From positions 20,428 through 84,427 of the forward strand of contig JAHDQE010000064.1 in assembly GCA_018433975.1 (NCBI GenBank): 64,000 nucleotides of DNA. Reading direction: 5' to 3'. The notes under the pieces are model-generated. The model saw nothing but the letters and a program-made list of their open reading frames with translations. It ran no database searches and had not been told where the DNA came from. The position numbers and the translations under genes were made by a program. Shown one piece after another: positions 51,801-59,513 of the stretch; the stretch's first letter is position 1, and every line of letters starts with the position of its first letter. The DNA is from Ornatilinea sp. (lineage in GTDB: Bacteria; Chloroflexota; Anaerolineae; Anaerolineales; Anaerolineaceae).

Positions 51801-54800
51801 TAAATGATGTCCGGGTACGCCGCGCGCTCTCTCTGGCGATAGACCGTCAGGCGTTGATTGACGAAGTGCTAGGGGGTAACCCGGAACCTGCGCATTGGTT
51901 CTCCCGGCCCGGTCTGGTGGCCGCTCCAAAGCTGGACAGCTATCCGGATCTGGGAGTCGGGTTTGACCCGGTGGAAGCCAATGCTCTGCTGCAGGATTAC
52001 CTCACAGATGTGGGGATGACAGCGGACCAATTGGACATTGAACTGTGGTTCAATTCCGATTCCAGCCACGATGTCATTGCGCAAGCCATTCAGGACATGT
52101 GGACTGCTGAACTGGGTATTACGGTAGATCTTCAATCCGAGGAGTGGTCTGCTTATACAGAAATGATATCAGGGGCGGAAACTCCGCAAATTTGGCGGTT
52201 GGGCTGGTGCATGGATTACCCGGACGCCAAGAACTTCATTCAGGATGTTTTCGGAGCAGGCGGAAACGTCAATCCCACGGATGAGTATGGCAATCCTGCA
52301 GGAGGCGTTTTCTGGCAGAATCCTGTGTTTGAAAGTCTTTTGAATAACGCGGCAGTTAATCAGAATCCTGCAACACGGATGGAGTTATATGCCCAGGCTG
52401 AGCAAATCCTGACCCAGGATGATGCAGTAATGATCCCGATCTATTGGTATACGCTGTATCGAGCAACCAACCCCTATCTGGATCGTAATTATGCGGCAGG
52501 GGGAAATGATGATATCTCCACCTGGCAAATTGCTGAGGAGTATTTCCTGGATCTGGTCAGGGACCCCCAGGAAGGCGGGATTACCTTCCCCTCACCGAAC
52601 CCCAATAGCCCGGGAGGAAAATATTTGCCCGGCACAATGGTGCAGATTGAGGCGGTTCCTGCTGACGGGTATGTCTTTGATGGCTGGTCCGGTGACCTGA
52701 TCAGTGATGCCAATCCCGAGATTATCTACATGGTGGAAGATCTATCCATTGTCGCGCATTTCCGTGAAGTTACACCGCCTACTGTCGTGAAAGTGGATAC
52801 GGTTGCTCAGACCCCTGACAAACAACTTCTGGATGGTGAAGTTACCGACAAACTGATTACTTCCTTTGAAGTTCAGTTCAGTGAGGATGTAAATGATCCG
52901 GACGGGAATGATGACCCGGAGGATGTGACTAACCCCGCTAATTATGCTTTGGTTGAGTTTGGAGAGGATGAACTGCCCGGCGGCGGGGATGATCTTCCGG
53001 TGGTTATCGATAGTGTGGAATATCATGCGGATTCTAAAGTTGCTACGTTATCCGTCAACGGTGGGCAACCCCTGCCAATCGGTTTATACCAATTGATGGT
53101 TTCCGGAACTTCTTCCATTGAAGATCTGGCGGGTAACAAACTGGATGGAAACGATGATGGAATCGGTGGGGATGATTTTACATTGGAATTCACCGTTAGC
53201 ATAATTCCCAGTATGCCGGTCCTGATTTCTCCGGAGACCGGTGCTCAAATCTCGGATGCCACACCGGAACTGGCCTGGGATGCAGCTCAAGACGCTGTGC
53301 GCTACCAGATTCAGCTGGATAACAGCCTGTATTTCACCTCGCCGGAAGTGGACACCGTAGTTGGAGATGGCGCTCTGACCTATGCACCGGAAGTTAATTT
53401 GCCGGATGGAAAGTATTACTGGCGTGTACGAGGATTGAACCGGTTTGATCTGGCTGGATCGTGGAGCAGCAAGTTCAACTTTATTGTGGACACCCAACCG
53501 CCCGATCCTTCCGGGCTTTTGACCCCGGCCAACAACTCTTTTGTGCGGGGAACCCCCCTGTTTACCTGGGGAGTAAAAGCAGGAGCTGTTTTATACCAGT
53601 TCCAGATTGATGATGTGACGGATTTCAGTAACAGTCCTTATACCTCTGATCTGCTTACAGAACAATCGTTTGAACCTCCACAATTGGAGGCCGGTACCTA
53701 TTACTGGCGCGTTCGATCCGCGGATGCAAGCGGCAACTGGCTGGATTGGGAGGATTGTGATTACTTTACTGTAACCGTTCTGCTGTTGCTGCCCGGCCAG
53801 CCTGCGCTGGTTACCCCCGGAAACAATACACTGGTGGGAACGGATCAGCCGTCCTTCAGCTGGAATGCGGCGGAGAATACAACGCACTACCACCTCCAGA
53901 TTGCATCCGATTCCGGCTTCAAATATTTGGAGGAGGATGTTATCCTGCCCGGCGATTTGAGCTACACCGATGCAGAATTACCGGACGGTAAGCATTACTG
54001 GCGGGTACGGGGCCTGAATGAAAACATGGAAGCCGGTCCGTGGACGGCTACCTGGATTGTTACAACGGACACAACAGCTCCTGTTGTGCCGGAATTGATA
54101 GCACCTGCCATGGGCACTTTTACCAATGACACAACACCGGTGCTGAAAATCGCTTCTTCTGTGGGGGCAGAAACATACCACTTCGGGTTGTGGGATAACC
54201 CGGACAGGATCGGTGACGCGCTGGTGAGCTGGCAACAAGCAGGCACCTCGCTGACCGTTCCGGCAGCAAATGCATTGGATTATGGGGTTTATTACTGGAC
54301 AGCCAGTGCCGAAGATTCCGCCGGGAACGTTTCTTCCTATCACCAGCCTTGGAAATTGACCATTACAGCACAAATTTCTCCGGAGGATGGCAGTTTTGTA
54401 ACCGACCAGAATCCTTTGTTAAAGTGGTCTGCGGTTGCGGGCGCGACAGGTTATTCGTTGAAGGTCAGCGGAAATGAAGATTTCTCGGATCCATTAATTG
54501 TTGAGCCCGCTCTGGCCGGAGATGTTCAAAGTTATATCATTCCGGATGCGCAAGCACTGATCCCCGGAAGTTATTACTGGCAGGTGGAAGTACAAACGGC
54601 AGCGGGCTGGCTTACGATGCCGGTCTGGCAGTTTACGGTCTCGCCGGTACCACCTGAAGCACCAAATCTGGCAGTTCCGGTTAACAATGAGTTGACCCAT
54701 GACTCAACGCCAGATTTCAGTTGGGAGCCGGTTGTGGATGGGGTGCAGTATGAGATTGAGATCGATACCAGTACTGCGTTCAATACAGTTGGAAAACGAG

Positions 54801-57800
54801 ATGTGGTTTTAGAGGCCGGGGAATTGAGCTATACTGCCGATCCAATGGAAGACGGAAAATACTTCTGGCGTGTTCGGGCGCTCAATTTGTATGGCTTTGC
54901 CGGGGCGTGGAGCACGACCTGGATCATCACGGTAGATACTCTGCCGCCTGCTTCACCCGCGTTAAGCAGCCCTGCGAACAACGGGGTATTCCGCGGAACG
55001 CCGAGCTTTGCCTGGAAAGCGGCTGCCGATGGAAAACTTTATCAGTTCCAGATAGATGATTCACCCGAATTTGATAATGCTCCATTCACCTCTCCGGCAT
55101 CTTCCGAGAGGACCTATGCCCTGGCCGAATCCCTTTCGCAGGGTAGTTATTACTGGCGGGTGCGGTCTGCCGATGCGGCCGGGAACTGGGGAGATTGGGC
55201 AGATTGTGGAGTCTACACTTTTACAATTCTCCCAGAGATTCCTGCTGCTCCAATCCTGAGCTCTCCGGGAACAAAATCCTTCATCAACGATAATACCCCG
55301 GACTTCAATTGGGAAAGTGTCGAGAATGCGTATCAGTATCAAATACAGATTGATTCCAACAAGAAATTCACCAATTCCGACAAACAAGATGTAACCCTCA
55401 GCCCAGGAGAGAACCTTTATACGGCCGATCTCCTTCCGGACGGCAAGTACTATTGGCGGGTCCGTGCTTTGAATAATAACCTGGAAATGGGACCCTGGAG
55501 CAAGTCCTGGTACTTTACAGTAGATACTGAAGTGACGCAGGTGCCCCAGCTTTCCGTTCCTGCCGAGAATGCCTTTACCCCGGATATGACCCCAACTTTC
55601 AAGTTTAAAAAAGTTTCCGGAGCCCAGCAATACCGGATCGGTTTGTGGGATAATGCCGGCCTGTCGGGCGATCCGGTCTGGATGGTTCAGACTTCAAGGA
55701 CTTCTGCGACGATATTGGCTGGTGAAGCGTTAAATTATGGCGAATATTATTGGGCAGCAGAGGCAGTGGATGCGGCTGGTAATCATTCCGGCTGGTCCGA
55801 TTCACGTAAATTGATGATCCAATATTTGAAGGGCCCTGCGCCGGACAGCTTTATGACAGATACTACTCCCAAGTTCACCTGGGTTGGCGTGTCAGGAGCA
55901 ACAGCGTATTGGCTGGAAGTGAGCGTGAATCCGGATCTGTCTTCTCCGTTCATTTCGGAACAGGACATTGCCGGAGGCGTACGGGCCTATAACATTCCGG
56001 ATGAGTTGGCTCTTGTGCCTGGAGATTATTACTGGAGGATGAAATACCAGAAAGAAGATGTATGGAGTGATTATTCTCTGACCTGGAAATTTACCATCAC
56101 ACCGCTTGCGCCTAATCCACCCGTTCTGGATGCTCCGGCGGCAAACTATTTGACTGCCGTTCCGGATATCGACTTTGCGTGGCAGGAGGCCGAGCTTGCA
56201 GAGGGCTACCGCATACAAATTGATGATGATGCAAGATTCCGCAGTCCTCTGGCTGATGAAGCTTTGACTGCGGGGGTACGGGAATACAGTATCACCGGAT
56301 TGGAGGATGGAAAATACTATTGGCGCGTCTGCTCACGAAATGAATATGGAGCGGAAGGTGCATGGTCGGGCTCCAGGAGCTTTATCGTAGATACGCAATC
56401 TCCCTCTGCGCCGGTTTTGTACACACCGAAAGATCTTTCCGTCACCACGGATACAACACCTTCTTTGCGGGTCATTAAAGTGAAAGATGCCAGGTCGTAC
56501 CGCTTCCAGGTCTGGGATAATGCAGCTTTTGCGGGCGATCCGCTTGCTGATGCACTGCAATCCACTTATTACTGGACTATTCCGGCGGATGAAGCGCTTC
56601 CTTATGGAGATTATTTCTGGCGGGCGCAGGCAGTAGATGCTGCCGGGAATCCTTCTGCGTGGAGTGAAGCTTACCAACTTACCGTCAGTTTCCTGAAAAG
56701 CCCGCAAGACGAGACTTTCTTTACGGACACCACTCCTGTTTTATCCTGGGCGAGTGTTTCCGGTGCGCAGGCGTATGGACTGGAAATCAGCACGGATCCT
56801 GATTTTGGGGATTTTGTGATCCAGGTTGAGGATATTCCGGCGGGCACCACCAGCTACACGGTTTCTGAAGGCGATGAACTTTTGCCGGACGTATACTATT
56901 GGCGGATGCGAGTCTTACAGGAAAGTGTATGGGGTGAAAACACCCCCGCCTGGAGTTTTGGTGTGACGGCGAATATTCCGGATGCGCCGCAGCTGGTTTC
57001 CCCGGATACGGGAGCATTGACTCCTGATCCTACGCCTCAGTTGGATTGGGCTGCCGCGGCTTTTGGGGTGCAATATCGAATTCAAATTGACAATGATGCG
57101 AAGTTCAGAACGCCGGAAGTGGATTCAACCCTTGATGCGGATGTGCTGACCTTTGTTTCCCCAGAACTGGCGGACGGCAGGTATTATTGGCGGGTTCAGG
57201 CATTGAACGTAATTGGCGCTCCGGGCGCGTGGAGTCCACGATGGCAGTTTGTGGTGGATACAGCAGCTCCTGCCGCTCCAAAATTGAGCAGACCTACAAA
57301 TAATTCAATGGAACGCGGTAATCCAACTTTTTCCTGGAAGAAAACCAGGACTGCGGTGGCCTATCAATTCCAGATTGATGATGCACCGGATTTCGCTGCG
57401 GTGGAATACACTTCGGAACCGCTTTTGCAGTTGAGCCACACCATGCCAGAGGTACTGCCGCCCGGTTCGTATTACTGGCGTGTGCGTGCCAGTGATGCTG
57501 CCGGCAATTGGGGCGAATGGTCAGAACATCAGGTTGTTACAATCCTGTTGGGGATTCCAACCCGTCCTGATTTGCTTCTACCGGCAAAGAAATCATTCAC
57601 CAATGATTCCACACCAGAGTTATCCTGGAACAGCGTGGAATTTGGGGTGGTCTACCGGGTGCAAATCAGCAATTCTTCTCGCTTCAAAACAATCCTGCAG
57701 GATATGACTCTGCCAGTGGATGAACTTTCTTGCGTCACGGAGGCACTGGAGGATGGTAAATACTACTGGCATGTGATGGCTTACAATGCCAATATGGAGC

Positions 57801-58417
57801 AGGGAACCTGGAGCCGGGCGAGCTACTTTACAATCGATACAGTGGAACCTACCGCACCACGCTTATCTGCGCCGACCGATAATGCGGTTGTGCGCGGTAA
57901 TCCAATTTTCACCTGGGGCTCGGTGAAAGGTGCCGTGAATTATCAAATTCAAATGGATGATACTTTGGACTTCAGTTCACCTGTCCAGGCTTCAACCCTC
58001 AAAGTGCGCAGGTACCAGTTCTCTGTTTTACCCGATCCCGGTGTTTACTATTGGCGGGTGCGTGCGCAGGATTCCGCAGGGAACTGGAGTGCCTGGCAGA
58101 CCTATCGAACGGTAACCATTATGTTGGGAATTTCAGGAAAACCTCAATTGATTTCACCGGCGAATCAGTCCAGCCTGGATGATGAGACCCCGGACCTGAC
58201 ATGGGATGCTGTTCCCTATGGGACCTACTACGAGGTACAGGTGGACGACAGCTCAGGTTTTGGCAGTCCGGAACAGGAAGCCGCTTTAGCGCCTGACACA
58301 TTGACTTATACAACCGATCCGCTGCCAGCGGGAAAGTATTACTGGCGGGTGCGAGCGGTCAATGCGAATGGAGAGAAAGGTACGTGGAGCGCTGCCTGGT
58401 ATTTCAAGATTAATTAA
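42809..58417 (+). CDS. Giant secreted multidomain protein with two OppA-like binding domains
   Basis: About 5,202 residues from ATG 42809, which has AAAGGGGAA upstream; the frame extends 22 codons further. Order: Sec signal peptide (1-32, cleavage after VSA); Glu/Pro/Thr linker (about 65-110); eleven double modules of about 163 residues, each an Ig-like half ending W-S-A-D-F-S-G and a second beta half (about 120-1920); a family 5 solute-binding domain (about 1923-2421) with WSDGTPITASDARFG; a beta domain and a twelfth module; a second such domain (about 2731-3246) with WSDGTRVTANDARYG; a Gly/Trp repeat domain (about 3250-3321); a Big-like domain; and eighteen FN3-like repeats of about 97 residues, each with a YYWRVR-like strand. 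No C-terminal anchor is visible. Role unknown: surface scavenging, adhesion or a matrix. It ends at a terminator. Confidence 0.88.
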   Translation: MVYNPAAKKLYSTIMLICMLVSSLQPTLMVSAHEVVGESQISDSPDIIKSGPDFSEFSAPLAQETEIPTEEATPSQAEATSGATLESTLEPTMEPTLQVEDAEEELVGALGEEGEIIQAMGSESISIDVSHGGIDINGFTADTRLTLTIYQEGDPVWSSVCTTDENGDVHIDIDEYQIIPTEGTTYVVTDEVTTRSVVAVPLTVDGVDFDNDTVWGTATPGTTVFGGGGNDSTSAGVDVVADVNGDWTANLSTISFDLTEDMNPWAQIFDAENDVVRANMLFPTVEANITNNWIKGHQFTLGADVTFTLLDGEEVLWGPDTIPADYYGETDSRSVPVDLVPGLTVLATDGKLTKSVDLANIQIDGVDYDTDHFWGTVAPDQYVAAKAREGDVGGGITQTVQADSSGYWEADFSELLDLNEQSWIWAVLVDPDGNETAAAWNTTPASQISASLEYNWINLWNFQSAEEVSLTVKGGETVLYGPNTFTMDEDGSNWIDGWIHSIDLIPGLTIEAAGSSYTKILTLEQIEIQSVDYAADDVFGVGVAGANLRVWGHDDETDTDTGLDIVVGGDGNWSADFSGILDLKTTEWIGADWEDEDGDIVHSETIRPHIEASAINDWINLIDFEPGEEVSLTIKNGETILFGPSTFTMNESGNYAVGNDATSVDLVPGLTIEASGSSIVKTLVLGSVEIQFVDYEADDVFGIGEAGSEIQVCVYDDNTYTSSCLENISVAGDGSWSADFSGVFDLQTGMWFGVYQKDEDHDSTLGEFQDLPHVEASLEYNWISLRDFRPTEKVSLTIKDGETVLYGPNTFTMNEDGSYWIGSRVQKIDLIPGLTIEAIGKHFTKTLTLEQVEIQSVNYAADDVLGAGVAGTSLRVWGHDDETDTDTGLDIVVGGNGSWSADFSGILDLKTAEWIGADWEDEDGDIIHCETPRPHIEASVINNWINLIDFAPGEEIGLTIKDGETALFGPSTFTVNESGNYVVGSDVTSVDLVPGLTIEAVGSSIVKTLVLSSIEIQSVDYGADDVFGIGEAGSEIQVCVYDDNSYTSDCLGNISVAGDGSWSADFSGVFDIQAGMWFGAYQYDEDRDSTSHCEAFESHIEASVTNNWINLQGFHPAEEVSLTIKDGETVLYGPNSLTMDGNGSLWIDAELTPGLTIEAAGSNITKTLTLTSVAVQFVNYVEDVVAGIGEAGSHVRVCVHDDETDTENCFENIPVSNDGSWSANFWSHFDIQVGMWVGAYQYDEDYDYTLAEFQNPPHIEASAVSEWVGGWDFRPNTELTLEVKQDYTTVFGPQTITSRDDGSFWFEVWRTSFELEPGMTVVVTDGLWTKELFLESISIDEVDEDNDQISGSAPPFASLRVEANLGSDTSRVQINVNADDQGNWSADFSGQLDIRYGTWMGIYLEDEDLDVSVYDMEVRTDGVITAAVLEDYVEFSDFSSTAEIEVEVFDDSDTSIFGPEILYSDEDGFVKLSREWHGLDLIPGMRVTATEDSAGIAKELVLQDGSIDSMDIMADLLYGTAPPDTLVKVSVHNYDQFETLTCQSDVSGNWTADFASMGVDLNEYTWAELGIPDADGDETRISWFVPEIAVITNHDTVETWGFKAYSDVTIRIFAPASEGGAKLYGPETRQTDQNGQARWSYYQHGVSLIPGVQIEVDDGTSFKTLVVEPVTLDVIDLENDLLQGTAAPNTTVHVLVGVNWWEAYKFPVQSDGSGNWTADLGAEGFDITDNMRALIHVIDEDGDKSRWYETWPKDDPEVWASLTHDWVMLTHFTPDAAVELEIKAADEEVLYSSFVGQDGYYWMLPEEHGIDLQPGMVIKATDTMTSETKELVLEPLVVSGTDYEADTVSGTAPPNTTVITSVYWNNWQEKYEITTLSDGSGDWLADFGGEGTDLLPYMVAESTIADGDGDRTSARLTEQPVLDTVRLNYASAEPQTLDPSFASERGDRFLLDQLFAGLVGLDDETADVYLELASDWSVSPDGRVYTFDLRPDIVWSDGTPITASDARFGILRAIENGSDTNFGYLLDPIQNAPAYREGSATASEVGVAVLSATQLQVTLSEPDSSFLWVLATPVGRPLPQFVVETWGEDWTAPEHIACSGAYQMSWYVDYEGFMLIKNPNYYDAGSVQIDEVRWYFEEYIDSWQMYLDGAIDTVYLPTDVDYDRPQEISLVPYQQVEYYGFSLSEPPFDDLLVRKAFIAAANRSGLVDAIRGGLAIDGLTFTPPGVFGAIDGNAENIGIPYEPTQAQQWLAQAGYPGGTGLPAITVWHNENSGHSAVAGYLHDNWVNILGVDVAEQSQAWDEYLAGVENGNYQIWRIGWASDYPEAINFLRGAILQGSSRFGDWDSTAYENLIHQAEAEQDSEARKLLYKQAEEILVQTDAVVLPLFYGAYPLATRLYLERTYSSPERGHIANWRITKKHAEVAAGDPFALISEDGLSFIQSGGGLFDTTVEAVYVPMYGPLPDGKGDIGKGFEFYAYDKASWQLASPQQGQTYQITINYLDEDVEGIVEDSLRFYYWNAQTENWEMKSADSFNMSTNSLTVTVDQSGLWTVFGDSIPTEPVVRGNLDEDTIKGEGFTQGGEVTLKVYNPGTSIPAWQSDSIPVSQFGDFWLAKGNHSLDLRLGSKIVATDQSTGIEKTLILDALSVDEEVDFEAAIVKGTSTPGAEVSVRAERTDGSLTLDVIADPGGNWTAEFGMQAFDLDEETEFTAWVTDKDGDETAAKALSPHAPDLVSIGVQGQDPVTLDPSLATDASSTLYLEQMFIGLLDLDDETSEVRPELAESWTVSPDGTVYTFHLRDDVYWSDGTRVTANDARYGILRTIDPAVGSNYSYVLEEIIQNAKEFREGSATAQEVGVKALNLSTLEITLTHPASYFLSILTMWNTRPLPEGVIEVWGEDWTQPEHIVTSGAYRITRRTDNYILMDKNPNYFDADNVAIERVKFLLVDDADAWNLYLNGDLDTTTVPLGVEPGAELTGELHTSPQMCTYYYGFNTQADVVNDVRVRRALSLAIDRQALIDEVLGGNPEPAHWFSRPGLVAAPKLDSYPDLGVGFDPVEANALLQDYLTDVGMTADQLDIELWFNSDSSHDVIAQAIQDMWTAELGITVDLQSEEWSAYTEMISGAETPQIWRLGWCMDYPDAKNFIQDVFGAGGNVNPTDEYGNPAGGVFWQNPVFESLLNNAAVNQNPATRMELYAQAEQILTQDDAVMIPIYWYTLYRATNPYLDRNYAAGGNDDISTWQIAEEYFLDLVRDPQEGGITFPSPNPNSPGGKYLPGTMVQIEAVPADGYVFDGWSGDLISDANPEIIYMVEDLSIVAHFREVTPPTVVKVDTVAQTPDKQLLDGEVTDKLITSFEVQFSEDVNDPDGNDDPEDVTNPANYALVEFGEDELPGGGDDLPVVIDSVEYHADSKVATLSVNGGQPLPIGLYQLMVSGTSSIEDLAGNKLDGNDDGIGGDDFTLEFTVSIIPSMPVLISPETGAQISDATPELAWDAAQDAVRYQIQLDNSLYFTSPEVDTVVGDGALTYAPEVNLPDGKYYWRVRGLNRFDLAGSWSSKFNFIVDTQPPDPSGLLTPANNSFVRGTPLFTWGVKAGAVLYQFQIDDVTDFSNSPYTSDLLTEQSFEPPQLEAGTYYWRVRSADASGNWLDWEDCDYFTVTVLLLLPGQPALVTPGNNTLVGTDQPSFSWNAAENTTHYHLQIASDSGFKYLEEDVILPGDLSYTDAELPDGKHYWRVRGLNENMEAGPWTATWIVTTDTTAPVVPELIAPAMGTFTNDTTPVLKIASSVGAETYHFGLWDNPDRIGDALVSWQQAGTSLTVPAANALDYGVYYWTASAEDSAGNVSSYHQPWKLTITAQISPEDGSFVTDQNPLLKWSAVAGATGYSLKVSGNEDFSDPLIVEPALAGDVQSYIIPDAQALIPGSYYWQVEVQTAAGWLTMPVWQFTVSPVPPEAPNLAVPVNNELTHDSTPDFSWEPVVDGVQYEIEIDTSTAFNTVGKRDVVLEAGELSYTADPMEDGKYFWRVRALNLYGFAGAWSTTWIITVDTLPPASPALSSPANNGVFRGTPSFAWKAAADGKLYQFQIDDSPEFDNAPFTSPASSERTYALAESLSQGSYYWRVRSADAAGNWGDWADCGVYTFTILPEIPAAPILSSPGTKSFINDNTPDFNWESVENAYQYQIQIDSNKKFTNSDKQDVTLSPGENLYTADLLPDGKYYWRVRALNNNLEMGPWSKSWYFTVDTEVTQVPQLSVPAENAFTPDMTPTFKFKKVSGAQQYRIGLWDNAGLSGDPVWMVQTSRTSATILAGEALNYGEYYWAAEAVDAAGNHSGWSDSRKLMIQYLKGPAPDSFMTDTTPKFTWVGVSGATAYWLEVSVNPDLSSPFISEQDIAGGVRAYNIPDELALVPGDYYWRMKYQKEDVWSDYSLTWKFTITPLAPNPPVLDAPAANYLTAVPDIDFAWQEAELAEGYRIQIDDDARFRSPLADEALTAGVREYSITGLEDGKYYWRVCSRNEYGAEGAWSGSRSFIVDTQSPSAPVLYTPKDLSVTTDTTPSLRVIKVKDARSYRFQVWDNAAFAGDPLADALQSTYYWTIPADEALPYGDYFWRAQAVDAAGNPSAWSEAYQLTVSFLKSPQDETFFTDTTPVLSWASVSGAQAYGLEISTDPDFGDFVIQVEDIPAGTTSYTVSEGDELLPDVYYWRMRVLQESVWGENTPAWSFGVTANIPDAPQLVSPDTGALTPDPTPQLDWAAAAFGVQYRIQIDNDAKFRTPEVDSTLDADVLTFVSPELADGRYYWRVQALNVIGAPGAWSPRWQFVVDTAAPAAPKLSRPTNNSMERGNPTFSWKKTRTAVAYQFQIDDAPDFAAVEYTSEPLLQLSHTMPEVLPPGSYYWRVRASDAAGNWGEWSEHQVVTILLGIPTRPDLLLPAKKSFTNDSTPELSWNSVEFGVVYRVQISNSSRFKTILQDMTLPVDELSCVTEALEDGKYYWHVMAYNANMEQGTWSRASYFTIDTVEPTAPRLSAPTDNAVVRGNPIFTWGSVKGAVNYQIQMDDTLDFSSPVQASTLKVRRYQFSVLPDPGVYYWRVRAQDSAGNWSAWQTYRTVTIMLGISGKPQLISPANQSSLDDETPDLTWDAVPYGTYYEVQVDDSSGFGSPEQEAALAPDTLTYTTDPLPAGKYYWRVRAVNANGEKGTWSAAWYFKIN
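44156..46111 (+). repeat. Tandem duplication of a 978-bp unit inside the giant gene
   Basis: Unit 1 (44156-45133) and unit 2 (45134-46111) are 978 bp each, exactly 326 codons. Each holds two modules: one with LRVWGHDDETDTDTG and one with a Cys pair (QVCVYDD...C). Protein and DNA similarity between the units is far higher than between neighbouring modules, showing a recent in-frame duplication of a module pair. Confidence 0.85.
48574..50070 (+). other. First OppA-like (SBP family 5) domain within the giant protein
   Basis: Domain coordinates, not a separate gene. About 500 residues with the complete family layout: LDPSFASERG at the start, LASDWSVSPDGRVYTFDLR, WSDGTPITASDAR, a C-terminal lobe with QAEEILVQTDAVVLPLFY. 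Such domains bind peptides or oligosaccharides for ABC import, normally as separate lipoproteins. Confidence 0.85.
51000..52545 (+). other. Second OppA-like (SBP family 5) domain within the giant protein
   Basis: Domain coordinates, not a separate gene. It repeats the layout of the first domain (LDPSLATDAS, LAESWTVSPDGTVYTFHLR, WSDGTRVTANDAR, QAEQILTQDDAVMIPIYW). It is clearly diverged in the ligand lobe, so the two may bind different ligands. One Ig-like module lies between them. Confidence 0.85.
53206..58417 (+). repeat. Eighteen FN3-like repeats at the C-terminus of the giant protein
   Basis: A repeat of about 97 residues (about 290 bp) with a shared YYWRVR-like strand, starting near 53410, 53700, 53990 and so on to 58340. 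Sub-types alternate: one ends with a RALN-type strand, the other with RSADAAGNW. Some diverged copies (54568, 56023, 56894) keep only the YYW core. Confidence 0.8.
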
Positions 58418-58441
58418 AAATTTCGTTGTAATTTGTTAACT

Positions 58442-58478
58442 AAAAAGCCTTCCGGAATTTTATCCCGGAAGGCTTTTT
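58442..58478. terminator. Bidirectional terminator between giant gene and ilvE
   Basis: A 14-bp stem AAAAAGCCTTCCGG (58442-58455) with CCGGAAGGCTTTTT (58465-58478), with A and T runs at the two ends, so it works for both convergent genes. Confidence 0.92.
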
Positions 58479-58517
58479 CTATTGCGCTAAAGTGGTTAAA
58501 GATTTCGTCTTGAAGGT

Positions 58518-59441
58518 TTAGTAAACGTAGTCCAACCAGCCTGCCGAACGAGGATGGTTCCCGCGGAGCACTTTGCCAAAAGCGGATTGGATGTCACGGG
58601 TGACAGGTCCGGCAGTCCCACTGCCAATGGAGCGGAAATCAATTTCCGTGACCGGGACACATTCTGCGGCTGTTCCACACATGAAAACCTCATCGGCGAT
58701 GTAAAGTTGATCCCGGGCGATGGGTTGTTCTTTGATCTCATATCCCAAATCCTGGGCAATTTTTACAATAGCGTCACGGGTGATCCCTTCCAACACGGTG
58801 GCAGTGTAGGGGGTAAAAAGTTTGCCGTCTCTGACCAGGAATAAGTTCTCGCCGGTACATTCGGCAACATAACCCTGCGGATCGAGCATGATGGCCTCGT
58901 CAAAGCCCAGCCGGACCGATTCTGTCTTTGCAAGGATGCTGTTGGCGTAATTCCCGGCAACTTTTGCTTTGGTCATGGCGACATTGGGGTGGTGGCGGGT
59001 AAAGGAAGAAATGTTGGCGCGGATTCCTTTCTCCAGAGTGTCCTCTCCCAGCATTGCGCCCCATTCCCAGGCTGAAATGCCAATATGTGGTTCGGACCCC
59101 TCAAGGCAGAGCCCAAAATTCGTTTGAGAAGTCATATAAACCAGCGGGCGGATATAACATTCTTTGAATTTGTTTTTGGCCACTGTCTGTTTGGTGGCAT
59201 CAATGATCTCCTGTTCGGAGTAGGGCAGCTTTTCGTAGCCCAGTACTTTGGCCGAATCAAATAACCGCGCGATATGTTCTTTCAGCCGGAAAACGGCGGG
59301 GCCCTGCTCTGTGTCATAACAGCGGATGCCTTCAAAGACAGCCGCACCATAGTGAAGTGCCGGGGTCATGAAATGAACCGTTGCTTCTTTGTAAGGAAGC
59401 ATTTCCCCATTCATCCAGATATATTCTGATTCAAAACCCAT
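58518..59441 (-). CDS. ilvE: Branched-chain amino acid aminotransferase
   Basis: 307 residues, the usual length of class IV aminotransferase IlvE. It begins WMNGEMLPYKEATVHFMTPALHYGAAVFEGIRCY, with the pyridoxal-phosphate lysine in MTKAKVAGNYANS (about 157) and the EVFMCGTAAECVPVTEID region near the C-terminus. It carries out the last step of leucine, isoleucine and valine synthesis with glutamate as donor. It is the last gene of the leuC-leuD-cimA-leuB-ilvE unit, 72 bases after leuB. Confidence 0.95.
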   Translation of the reverse strand: MGFESEYIWMNGEMLPYKEATVHFMTPALHYGAAVFEGIRCYDTEQGPAVFRLKEHIARLFDSAKVLGYEKLPYSEQEIIDATKQTVAKNKFKECYIRPLVYMTSQTNFGLCLEGSEPHIGISAWEWGAMLGEDTLEKGIRANISSFTRHHPNVAMTKAKVAGNYANSILAKTESVRLGFDEAIMLDPQGYVAECTGENLFLVRDGKLFTPYTATVLEGITRDAIVKIAQDLGYEIKEQPIARDQLYIADEVFMCGTAAECVPVTEIDFRSIGSGTAGPVTRDIQSAFGKVLRGNHPRSAGWLDYVY

Positions 59442-59513
59442 TTTATAAAATCTCCTTTATGATTTATTAATTCATGTTGCCTGTGAGGCAGCAATAACGC
59501 TTTGTAAGTAATT

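Noticed and set aside
53206..58417. CRISPR-like appearance of the regularly spaced YYWRVR repeats
   Set aside because: The repeats are about 290 bases apart, in frame, and encode a conserved protein strand, so they are FN3-like domains and not CRISPR.
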